In this document: positions 17,821-23,212 of the stretch, piece after piece
How the letters are laid out: every line of letters starts with the position of its first letter
Position numbering within the stretch: the stretch's first letter is position 1
Origin: Halioxenophilus sp964342265
Lineage (GTDB): Bacteria; Pseudomonadota; Gammaproteobacteria; Pseudomonadales; Cellvibrionaceae
Direction of reading: 5' to 3'
DNA length: 23,212 bases
NCBI GenBank assembly: GCA_964342265.1
Contig: CAYFFE010000059.1
Coordinates: 1-23,212, forward strand
Translations under genes and position numbers: made by a program
The notes under the pieces: model-generated
The model's input: only the letters and a program-made list of their open reading frames with translations
Told to the model about the DNA's origin: nothing
Databases searched by the model: none

Positions 17821-17862
17821 AAGCCAGAGTTTTTATCGATGAATTTTCTGGCTTTTATTTTT
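17821..17862. terminator. bidirectional rho-independent terminator between aceF and slyD
   Basis: The arms AAGCCAGA (17821-17828) and TCTGGCTT (17847-17854) enclose an 18-nt loop and are followed by TTATTTTT on the plus strand. On the minus strand the same stem is followed by GAATTTTTT. It can therefore end both the rightward aceEF transcript and the leftward slyD transcript. The inverted-repeat element lies between it and the aceF stop. Confidence 0.8.
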
Positions 17863-17895
17863 AACCTGGGTACTTACCGTATTGGGTATTGCATA

Positions 17896-18375
17896 TTAGT
17901 GATGATGACCACCGATACCGTGAGCGTGGCCGTGGGCTAATTCTTCCGGACTCGCTTCTCGCACGTCTAAAATTTTAACCGCAAAGGTTAAAGTTTTTCC
18001 GGCATAGGGGTGGTTCGTATCGAGATCGACGTTTTTTAAGCCCACTTTAACAACCACGGCTTCTGCGGGGCCATCTTTAGTATTTACTCGTACAATCATA
18101 CCTGGTTTGAGCTTGCCCTTGGTTAACAGGTGCTTGATGGGAATTCGGCGAGGTTCGGTTTCGGTGCGCTCGCCATAGGCTTTTGCCGGTGGCAGTGTTA
18201 TTTCAAATTCCTCATCGATATTCTTGCCTTCCATTGCTTCTTCCAACGCCGGCAATAAATTCTGATGGCCATGCAGATACAACATGGGCTCTTCGTTGTA
18301 AGTGGATTCCAATTCTGTATCGCCGTCGTTTACGCGGTAGTGAAATTGCACTACACAGTCTTTTTTAATGATCAT
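17896..18375 (-). CDS. slyD: SlyD-type FKBP peptidyl-prolyl cis-trans isomerase
   Basis: 159-aa cytoplasmic FKBP-type prolyl isomerase and chaperone with metal-binding capacity, as in SlyD, which also serves nickel insertion in hydrogenase maturation in E. coli. The N-terminal FKBP part starts VVQFHYRVNDGDTELEST and includes LLPALEEAMEGKNIDEEFEI. The insert-in-flap region spans about 70-120 with PPAKAYGERTE. The tail is histidine-rich (HGHAHGIGGHHH) but shorter than in E. coli. AAAGAGAG lies about 8 nt before the ATG. It converges on aceF across the bidirectional terminator. Confidence 0.93.
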   Translation of the reverse strand: MIIKKDCVVQFHYRVNDGDTELESTYNEEPMLYLHGHQNLLPALEEAMEGKNIDEEFEITLPPAKAYGERTETEPRRIPIKHLLTKGKLKPGMIVRVNTKDGPAEAVVVKVGLKNVDLDTNHPYAGKTLTFAVKILDVREASPEELAHGHAHGIGGHHH

Positions 18376-18875
18376 TCTATTACTCTCTTTAAGAAACCTT
18401 CCAACGGGGAAACAGGCTCGTTTTAAAAGGACGTGAGTATAGGGGAATTGCCGAGAACTGTTAATGAGCCTTTCAATAGAGCGAATGGCGATCGGCTTTG
18501 ATTGGTTAGTTGTTGAAATAATCTACAGGTTGTACAAAAATCAACTAGTATAGCAATTGGTTTTGATGGTTTTTCTACTTATATCAGGTAGTTAAGCTGA
18601 TAGACGAATATAATAAGAAATAATTCTGTAATAATAAATTGATCCTAATATTACAGAAAATGGCACTTAAAATAGCCAAAGGGATAGTATTTAAGCGAAA
18701 ATGTCGCTAGGATAACCGTGATCTACTTCTCAAATTTGAATTTTTGACCGCCAGTCTCTTAACTCTGAGTTCATGTGCTCCGTATACGTCGGGTACCTAG
18801 GCCATTAAAAATTTACAGAGATCGCGCTCGTGTTGATAAATGGGATCGCGGTCATCAGTCTAAAGGATGATAGAC
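18376..18875. other. divergent slyD/hppD promoter region
   Basis: About 500 bp of AT-rich DNA between divergent genes. No open frame of substance is seen. A palindrome TCAAATTTGA sits at 18730-18739. A TTGTAC...TATAGC-like pair near 18530-18560 could be a promoter but is not strong enough to call. No TyrR-type or HmgR-type operator was recognised. Confidence 0.5.
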
Positions 18876-19901
18876 ATGGAAAAAGACGCAGGATACGTAG
18901 AGGTATTGGATTACTCCTTTCTAGAATTTTCCGGCAGTCGCCCGGAGTTACTGCACGACTTGTTTGAGAAGATGGGTTTTGCCTGGAAGTCCCACGGTGA
19001 GATGAAGTTGTACAACATTGGCAACGTTCATTTTATCTCCAACCCCAGCCACGGTGGCAGCGCCGAACGATTTCGCAATAAGCATATTCGCGGAGCCAGT
19101 GCCATGGGTTTTAAAGTGGCCGATTCCAAGCAAGCCTTTGAAAAAGCGGTTCAATTGGGAGCTAAGCCTGCGCAGGAAACCGATTTGGATATTCCAGCCA
19201 TCCAAGGCGTGGGCGAATCTTTAATTTACTTGGTAGACGATGCACACGAACAAGCGCTATTCCAAAAATTTGGTTTTACCAAAGGCGTTGATACCCATCG
19301 CGCCAATGCCATTCAGGCCATCGACCATTTAACGCATAACCTTCATCAGGGTGGCGTTGCTCGTATGTGCGAATTCTACGAAAAAATCTTTGGCTTTGAG
19401 CGCATCCGTAAATTCGACATCGACGGTAAAAAAACCGGTCTGGTTAGTGAGGTGGTCGAGAGCCAAAACGGTACGGTAACCATTCCGCTTAACGAATCAA
19501 AAGATGAAATCTCGCAAATCGCCGAGTTTGTTAAAGAATACAACGGCGAAGGTATTCAGCATATTGCGCTGTTGTGTGACGATATTTGCAGCACCGTCGA
19601 CAGCCTTTCTCATAACGGTATTCCATTCCAGGATACGCCGGATACCTACTACGAAATGATTGATGAACGTTTGCCTGGCCACGGTGAAGAAGTCGACACT
19701 TTACGTCAGCGTCGTATTTTAATCGATGGTGGCGAAGCTCAGGGTGGTGGCTTTTTATTGCAAATCTTTACGCAAAACAGCATCGGTCCCATATTTTTTG
19801 AGTTTATCGAGCGCAAAGGTAACGAAGGCTTCGGCGAAGGTAACTTCCAGGCGTTGTTTGAATCCATTGAATTGGATCAGGAACGACGCGGCGTTCTGTA
19901 A
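18876..19901 (+). CDS. hpd: 4-hydroxyphenylpyruvate dioxygenase
   Basis: 341-aa Fe(II) dioxygenase that converts 4-hydroxyphenylpyruvate to homogentisate in tyrosine catabolism, and the precursor step for pyomelanin. The start at 18876 is preferred over the ATG three codons upstream because AAAGGA overlaps that earlier ATG and lies 8 nt before this one. Two vicinal-oxygen-chelate repeats are seen. Iron ligands are His151 (AIDHLTHN), His229 (IQHIALL) and Glu309 (IFFEFIERKGN). The C-terminal GFGEGNFQALFESIE and terminal RRGVL are diagnostic. No hmgA or fah gene lies nearby, so the rest of the pathway is elsewhere or homogentisate has another fate. A strong terminator follows. Confidence 0.97.
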   Translation: MEKDAGYVEVLDYSFLEFSGSRPELLHDLFEKMGFAWKSHGEMKLYNIGNVHFISNPSHGGSAERFRNKHIRGASAMGFKVADSKQAFEKAVQLGAKPAQETDLDIPAIQGVGESLIYLVDDAHEQALFQKFGFTKGVDTHRANAIQAIDHLTHNLHQGGVARMCEFYEKIFGFERIRKFDIDGKKTGLVSEVVESQNGTVTIPLNESKDEISQIAEFVKEYNGEGIQHIALLCDDICSTVDSLSHNGIPFQDTPDTYYEMIDERLPGHGEEVDTLRQRRILIDGGEAQGGGFLLQIFTQNSIGPIFFEFIERKGNEGFGEGNFQALFESIELDQERRGVL

Positions 19902-19911
19902 TCCCCTTTAC

Positions 19912-19942
19912 AAGCCAAAGGCACGGGCCTTTGGCTTTTTTC
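19912..19942 (+). terminator. rho-independent terminator of the HPPD gene
   Basis: An 11-bp perfect stem, AAGCCAAAGGC (19912-19922) with GCCTTTGGCTT (19927-19937), has a 4-nt loop and is followed by a run of T residues to 19941. It lies 10 nt after the HPPD stop codon. Confidence 0.93.
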
Positions 19943-19947
19943 TCTAA

Positions 19948-20661
19948 TCAAGCTTTATAAAACCGGCTGATAAGCATCGGTACGGCTGTTTCCACTCGCA
20001 AAATTCGCGGCCCAAACTGAAAGGTTTGGCAGCCCGCTTCTTCCATCATCGCTACTTCGTAATCTAAAAACCCGCCCTCGGGGCCAATCGCTAACAATGT
20101 GGGCTGACCATCGTGATTGGGGCAGGGCGGGTAATCTCCCGGATGAGCTAGGTAGGCTTTCTTGCCAGTGCACAAGCTCGGTAACTCATCTTCCACAAAA
20201 GGTTTAAAGCGCTGTTTAAAATATACCTGTGGCATTTGAGTATCGACCGCTTGCTCTAAACCCAAAACCAAATTCTGACGGATAGCCTCTGGCGTTAATT
20301 GAGGGCTGGACCAAAAACTCTTTTCCACCCGAGTGCTGGCAATTAAATAGATGTGTTTGACGCCCAAGCTTGCCACGGTCTGCAGGCTGCGTTTGAGCAT
20401 TTGCGGGCGGGGTAGTGCCAGTATGAGCGTTAAATCGGTAGCCGGTGGTGACGATTGATCGCAATGAAAGGTGAGCTGAACTTGTTGGTGGTTTATGGCA
20501 GTTATTTCGCCTATGCCCATCAGCCCGTTGAGTAATCCCACGCGCACGCTCGAACCCACCGAAGCTTTGTGGATATTCAACAAATGCTGAGCGCGATAGT
20601 CATCAATAACAGCGGTATTCGAATCGGTAAGATCTTGGGGGTGCAGTAGGAGCAGGTTCAT
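19948..20661 (-). CDS. rsmE: 16S rRNA (uracil(1498)-N(3))-methyltransferase
   Basis: 237-aa SPOUT-class methyltransferase that methylates U1498 of 16S rRNA using S-adenosylmethionine. The N-terminal PUA-like domain (about 1-70) contains QHLLNIHKASVGSSVRV. The SPOUT knot region carries GPEGGF at 193-198 and FGPRILRVETAVPML at 216-230, both hallmark SAM-binding segments. Length matches the family at about 240 aa. It starts at ATG 20661 with no strong ribosome site. The tRNA-Arg gene lies directly upstream on the same strand, only 22 nt away, so rsmE could be transcribed through the tRNA. Confidence 0.95.
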   Translation of the reverse strand: MNLLLLHPQDLTDSNTAVIDDYRAQHLLNIHKASVGSSVRVGLLNGLMGIGEITAINHQQVQLTFHCDQSSPPATDLTLILALPRPQMLKRSLQTVASLGVKHIYLIASTRVEKSFWSSPQLTPEAIRQNLVLGLEQAVDTQMPQVYFKQRFKPFVEDELPSLCTGKKAYLAHPGDYPPCPNHDGQPTLLAIGPEGGFLDYEVAMMEEAGCQTFQFGPRILRVETAVPMLISRFYKA

Positions 20662-20683
20662 TCGGTGCGGGTCTTGGCAATAA

Positions 20684-20759
20684 TGGCCTCCCCACCAGGA
20701 CTCGAACCTGGATCTAGGGCTTAGGAGGCCCCCGTTCTATCCTGTTGAACTATAGGGAG
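20684..20759 (-). tRNA. tRNA-Arg (anticodon CCU)
   Basis: A 76-nt cloverleaf on the minus strand. The acceptor CTCCCTA pairs with TGGGGAG, the D stem is GTTC/GAAC, the anticodon stem GGGGC/GCCCT holds the loop CTCCTAA (anticodon CCT), the variable loop has 4 nt, and the T stem CCAGG/CCTGG holds TTCGAGT. The discriminator is G, and CCA is encoded. The C1:G72 first pair is uncommon for this isoacceptor. The gene reads AGG codons. tRNA-Arg genes are frequent island integration sites, but the 3' end faces rsmE and no repeat of it was seen in the window. Confidence 0.93.
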
Positions 20760-21235
20760 TAATTAAATTATCTATATAAATCAGTAATTTACAAGCGAAG
20801 GTCGCAGGTTGATTTTTGACCTCCTCACTACCTCCGTAACATCTCCACAATTATGCCTCAGATCTTGGTATTTTAGCTACCTTGTCACGAGGGTTTACCA
20901 GCGCGTTTTGCACACGAGTACGGAAAACTTAGACCCGGTTTGGCAGACTCCGTGCAGTGACCGCCTTTGTTGTTCGCCTGGTCCTTCGCAGCTTCGTCCG
21001 TAAGCCCCTTGTGGCGGATTCAGCGAAGCGTCCAAGACCCTTTGGGGTAACCAGCCTCGACAACGGCCTCCGAAAATCGGCGACTAACATAAGAAACCGG
21101 AATAGGCTTGCCCCTGACGTTTTTTCGGCGGCCTGGCGCATATCCCCAAAGATAAGGGCAAATAATTTACTGCTCTTTTTTCAACTGCCTAAACTACAAA
21201 ACCGTTTTGGCAAGCTCGCCGGTAACATCATCAAT
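20760..21235. other. non-coding region with a repeat-like GC-richer block
   Basis: No confident gene. A GC-richer block at about 20940-21145 contains imperfect inverted segments (GCTTCG near 20991 against CGAAGC near 21025) and a leftward open frame of about 70-85 codons including LVTPKGLGRFAESATRG. That frame looks to me like a recurrent spurious ORF of a dispersed repeat, not a conserved protein. The block starts the accessory-looking end of the window. I found no attC-like site. Confidence 0.4.
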
Positions 21236-21367
21236 TCAGATTGATTCCTTGGTTTTATCTGCTTCATATTTGAGGCAGCCATCGCTATCAAAGTCGGAAT
21301 CAAGCACCTCGAATGCGTCCGCCGGGCGCGACGACATGAATAGCATTAAATCAACTAAGTGCGACAT
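21236..21367 (-). CDS. 43-aa acidic hypothetical protein, possible gene remnant
   Basis: A short leftward frame reads MSHLVDLMLFMSSRPADAFE and continues with an Asp-rich part (LDSDFDSDGCLKYEADKTKE). The composition looks like protein, and the frame stays open nine codons upstream of the ATG to a TAG. An 8-bp C-run on the coding strand lies immediately before the ATG, and no ribosome site is seen. It may be the 3' remnant of a longer gene that was shifted in the C-run. I do not recognise the family. Confidence 0.35.
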   Translation of the reverse strand: MSHLVDLMLFMSSRPADAFEVLDSDFDSDGCLKYEADKTKESI

Positions 21368-21515
21368 GGGGGGGGCGCATTCTTCCCTGTAAAAATACTA
21401 GTCATTATTTTGGGGGTAATGGGCGCGTAGGCGTCATCAGTGATGTATTGAGCCCCAGTCTGCTCTCGTTATTGATAGGATAATTATTGTAAACAGACCC
21501 TAGTAATAGTGTTAC

Positions 21516-21728
21516 TTACTCCTCATCCGAGAAGTCGGGCCCTACTTTTTTAGGGTCTCCCGCTATTATCCCTGATGGCTCATTTGGACACGATGTGCTA
21601 AGCGTTTTCTTCATTTGCGCACGTCTCTTTTGCAGGCGCTTTTCTGCTTCCTCAAGCTCTTTATTTAGCTTTTCCTTGAATTTATCATGCGCCCCGTGCA
21701 TAGGGTCTTCTGCGTTTTCTTTGGTCAT
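21516..21728 (-). CDS. 70-aa charged coiled-coil hypothetical protein
   Basis: Unrecognised 70-aa protein. Residues about 12-45 (AHDKFKEKLNKELEEAEKRL onward) are strongly charged and predicted to form a coiled coil or long helix. The tail ends acidic in DFSDEE after a GDPKK turn. AGGTGAGG lies 2-10 nt before the ATG, which supports real translation. It begins 14 nt after the preceding small gene on the same strand, so it is probably the third gene of a GNAT-led operon. No signal peptide, TM segment or DNA-binding motif is evident. A partner or adaptor role would be guesswork. Confidence 0.65.
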   Translation of the reverse strand: MTKENAEDPMHGAHDKFKEKLNKELEEAEKRLQKRRAQMKKTLSTSCPNEPSGIIAGDPKKVGPDFSDEE

Positions 21729-21742
21729 AGCCTCACCTGTTA

Positions 21743-21886
21743 CTATGGCTTTGATTTTAAAACACCCTTTGGTGGCATTACAATTTTTCGAGACAAATCT
21801 AAATTTTTCCTGGCTGACTCAACAACTAGCTGAGACGGTGTTTTAGTTATGCTCGGAGTGTTTGAGTTTTCTGTCTTCTTGGCCAT
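21743..21886 (-). CDS. 47-aa basic hypothetical protein overlapping the GNAT-like gene
   Basis: Small Lys/Ser/Thr-rich protein starting MAKKTENSNTPSITKTPSQL and ending PPKGVLKSKP. The ATG at 21886 has GGAG 6-7 nt upstream, inside the coding sequence of the GNAT-like gene, and the two genes overlap by 44 nt in different frames, so translational coupling is likely. A longer version from a TTG at 21949 is possible but has no better ribosome site. The family is not recognised. It sits between the GNAT-like gene and the 70-aa coiled-coil gene. Confidence 0.55.
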   Translation of the reverse strand: MAKKTENSNTPSITKTPSQLVVESARKNLDLSRKIVMPPKGVLKSKP

Positions 21887-22415
21887 TATCGACTCCAATA
21901 AATCGCGTAAGGTAATGAGGCTGTTTTTTTGATCCTGGCTTATAGACAAAGCCGAGTTTGGAGTAGTAGTTTATTAGGCTGGCATTTGCTGGCTCGCTAA
22001 TTCTAAGCTCGTCAGCCCCGATGCTTACTCCATAAGCTTCCGCGCACACTGTGGCTATTGGGGCAATTCTTCCAGCCAAAGGGTTTTCTTCTGTAGTGCC
22101 TTCGATTAGCTGAATTTTTAGTATCATTTTACTTTTAGATGGTACGCCAGCCGACAGTCCGCATAGTTGATCTTTATGCCAAATAGCAAGCTCAAACCTT
22201 GCCGGCACTTTGCGATAGGTTACCATAAATGCGCGCCAGTTCCATCCTCCATTGGGCGGTATTCTTCCGGCGCCAACCCATTGCTCGTGGGATCTTAAGG
22301 CTTTATCTGTAATGTCCGTAAGTTTCATATGAGGGATGGCAGCGTTTTCCATTACGCTGATTTGTGCCAATCTCCGAAGCATTTCATATCTTAAATTACT
22401 TTGAGCTTTACTCAC
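21843..22415 (-). CDS. GNAT-like acetyltransferase domain protein
   Basis: 190-aa protein with a probable GNAT fold at about residues 72-160. It shows a beta-strand pair around RFELAIWHKDQLCGLSAG, a motif-A-like NPLAGRIAPIATVCAEAYG helix that lacks the classical RxxGxG/A loop, then ELRISEPANASLINYYSKLGF, which matches the common motif-B ending of GNATs (Asn, Tyr, LGF). The N-terminal 70 residues are extra to the fold and contain GAGRIPPNGGWNWR. It starts at GTG with AAGGGT about 7 nt upstream. It leads a three-gene leftward cluster with two small unknown proteins. GNAT toxins of TacT type are shorter and paired with RHH antitoxins, which is not seen here. Substrate unknown. Confidence 0.7.
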   Translation of the reverse strand: MSKAQSNLRYEMLRRLAQISVMENAAIPHMKLTDITDKALRSHEQWVGAGRIPPNGGWNWRAFMVTYRKVPARFELAIWHKDQLCGLSAGVPSKSKMILKIQLIEGTTEENPLAGRIAPIATVCAEAYGVSIGADELRISEPANASLINYYSKLGFVYKPGSKKQPHYLTRFIGVDNGQEDRKLKHSEHN

Positions 22416-22585
22416 GTCTTACCCTTTTTATTTAATAAGTTGGTGTCAGACAACTGGGCAAGTAAATCATGGTGGTTTTGACTAATAGTTGATTAATTTC
22501 TCATATTTAATTGGACTGTAATAACTACAGATGAACGATAATTTATTATCTTTTTATCTCCTATACTTAATATGCGCCCAGAAAA

Positions 22586-22987
22586 TTATAATCGTGCTAA
22601 CTTTTCTGCAGCCGCCTCTGTCAAAAAAGCGCTACGGTTTTTGGCTTTTCCCGACTTCACTAGATCATCAATCTTAGCGGTTATATTAATTGGCAGTGTA
22701 ACGTTTTCCTTCTTTGTTTTGCCGCTAAAGCGAGAAATATCAACGTCAACATAGGCCCATTGTGCGCCCGCATAGCCTGGATCATCGACGAAGTTTTCCA
22801 CGGTGGTGGCCACCGGTATATCTTGTCCATCCTCAAATAGAATGCTTAAGTGGCCGCCGATGGCCTCCTGTACTGCTTCGAACGCATCGTCGAGCGTATC
22901 CCCGGCCGAGAAGCACCCAGGAATATCGGGCACTGCTACGCCGTAGGCTGAGTCTTTGTCGTGATTAATTGCAATTGGGTATTTCAT
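22586..22987 (-). CDS. hicB: HicB-family antitoxin
   Basis: 133-aa antitoxin of a HicAB type II system. The N-terminal part (MKYPIAINHDKDSAYGVAVP, then DIPGCFSAGDTLDDAFEAVQEA) is the partial RNase-H-like HicB fold that blocks HicA. The C-terminal 40 residues (VTLPINITAKIDDLVKSGKA, then NRSAFLTEAAAEKL) form a ribbon-helix-helix DNA-binding domain, so it should repress its own operon. It follows hicA by 27 nt on the same strand. Its ribosome site is weak, and a strong hairpin lies just upstream at the hicA stop. Confidence 0.95.
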   Translation of the reverse strand: MKYPIAINHDKDSAYGVAVPDIPGCFSAGDTLDDAFEAVQEAIGGHLSILFEDGQDIPVATTVENFVDDPGYAGAQWAYVDVDISRFSGKTKKENVTLPINITAKIDDLVKSGKAKNRSAFLTEAAAEKLARL

Positions 22988-23006
22988 AGCGTTATCTAAG
23001 CAGAGA

Positions 23007-23031
23007 AAGCCGGGCTATAGTAGCCCAGCTT
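23007..23031 (-). promoter_or_regulatory. hairpin across the hicA stop codon
   Basis: On the minus-strand transcript AAGCTGGGCTA (23031-23021) pairs with TAGCCCGGCTT (23017-23007) across a 3-nt loop, with ten Watson-Crick pairs and one U-G wobble. On the plus strand the same position is an A-C mismatch, so the fold suits the hicAB RNA. A weak TTTCTCT tract follows. It includes the hicA stop and precedes hicB, which suggests an attenuator, processing site or operator. Confidence 0.6.
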
Positions 23032-23197
23032 GTCGCCGTATTTGTTTGACCGTTCCCACCGGTAAATCCTTCTTAGGGTGGGGGATGGTTACTAATCCCG
23101 GCTTGGTTGGGTGTTTGAAGTGATGGTGACTGCCTGTAACTCGTACTTGCTCCCAGCCATCGGCCTCAATCTCCCGTATTAAATCTCTGCTTTTCAC
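23015..23197 (-). CDS. hicA: HicA-family mRNA interferase toxin
   Basis: 60-aa HicA toxin with a double-stranded-RNA-binding-like fold that cleaves mRNA. The sequence shows the family core: MKSRDLIREIEADGWEQVRV, then GSHHHFKHP with catalytic His24, then VTIPHPKKDLPVGTVKQIRR and the QAGL end. Length is the usual 58-62 aa. The start appears to be GTG at 23197; AAGGAG abuts it directly and AAGGGG lies 6 nt upstream, so the ribosome contact is probably the outer one. The toxin gene comes first and hicB follows, the common order. The window ends 15 nt upstream, so its promoter is not visible. Confidence 0.95.
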   Translation of the reverse strand: MKSRDLIREIEADGWEQVRVTGSHHHFKHPTKPGLVTIPHPKKDLPVGTVKQIRRQAGLL

Positions 23198-23212
23198 CTC
23201 CTTCCCCTTGTT

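Noticed and set aside
17511..17940. Open frames on both strands within and past the inverted-repeat element (69 and 108 aa) as transposase remnants
   Set aside because: No DDE or other transposase motif is visible. The frames overlap hairpins and one runs through the terminator into slyD.
18867..18875. Upstream ATG for the HPPD gene
   Set aside because: The AAAGGA site overlaps that ATG and is correctly spaced for the next in-frame ATG at 18876.
20684..20759. Integration site for the right-hand accessory region at tRNA-Arg
   Set aside because: The 3' end of the tRNA faces rsmE, away from that region. I found no second copy of its end sequence and no integrase.
20760..23212. Chromosomal integron cassette array containing hicAB
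   Set aside because: Gene orientation would fit, but no attC-like palindromes with GTTRRRY/RYYYAAC ends were found between genes.

Overview
The window looks like a chromosomal segment of a marine, polymer-degrading gammaproteobacterium. A Cellvibrionales-type host (Saccharophagus/Teredinibacter-like) is my best guess. This rests on inference: the core genes are gammaproteobacterial (homodimeric-type aceE, three-lipoyl aceF, slyX, slyD, and bepA-tusA-perM in the order I recall from Pseudomonas PA1005-PA1007), and there is a secreted multidomain ester hydrolase with a glycine-rich linker. Coding regions have moderate GC, and intergenic regions are long and AT-richer. No rRNA or species-diagnostic gene is present.

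Layout. (1) 1-4.4 kb: two leftward genes, a secreted PETase/cutinase-like alpha/beta hydrolase and a membrane CSS-type EAL c-di-GMP phosphodiesterase, separated by about 1.16 kb of AT-rich non-coding DNA that holds a 16-bp tandem repeat. (2) 4.8-5.5 kb: a DCC-family (DUF393) thiol-redox protein and slyX, rightward. (3) 5.6-9.2 kb: a frameshifted small gene and bepA leftward, then tusA and an AI-2E/PerM permease rightward from a divergent spacer that also holds a 16-bp tandem repeat. (4) 9.3-12.2 kb: a periplasmic pitrilysin-like M16 protease. (5) 12.8-17.5 kb: aceE-aceF, encoding the E1 and E2 of pyruvate dehydrogenase. (6) 17.48-17.81 kb: an approximately 335-bp hairpin-rich element with terminal inverted repeats, whose left repeat contains the aceF stop codon. 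It is followed by a bidirectional terminator and slyD. (7) 18.9-20.8 kb: hppD with a strong terminator, rsmE and tRNA-Arg(CCU). (8) 20.8-23.2 kb: an accessory-looking end with all recognisable genes leftward: hicA-hicB, a GNAT-like gene overlapping a 47-aa ORF, a 70-aa charged coiled-coil ORF and a 43-aa acidic ORF.

How parts fit together. AceE and AceF oxidise pyruvate to acetyl-CoA. HPPD feeds tyrosine carbon toward homogentisate. BepA, the M16 protease and SlyD are proteostasis factors. RsmE, and by inference TusA, touch translation or sulfur transfer. The EAL protein couples a periplasmic redox or ligand signal to c-di-GMP turnover.

The most notable unexplained signals are: (a) five different short-period (15-20 bp) degenerate tandem repeats, each confined to a different intergenic region; (b) the structured inverted-repeat element behind aceF, whose terminal sequence recurs as a 40-bp mini-hairpin at 278-317; (c) the GNAT plus small-protein cluster beside HicAB; (d) a transcript-strand hairpin spanning the hicA stop codon. 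I cannot prove that any of these is a new system from sequence alone.
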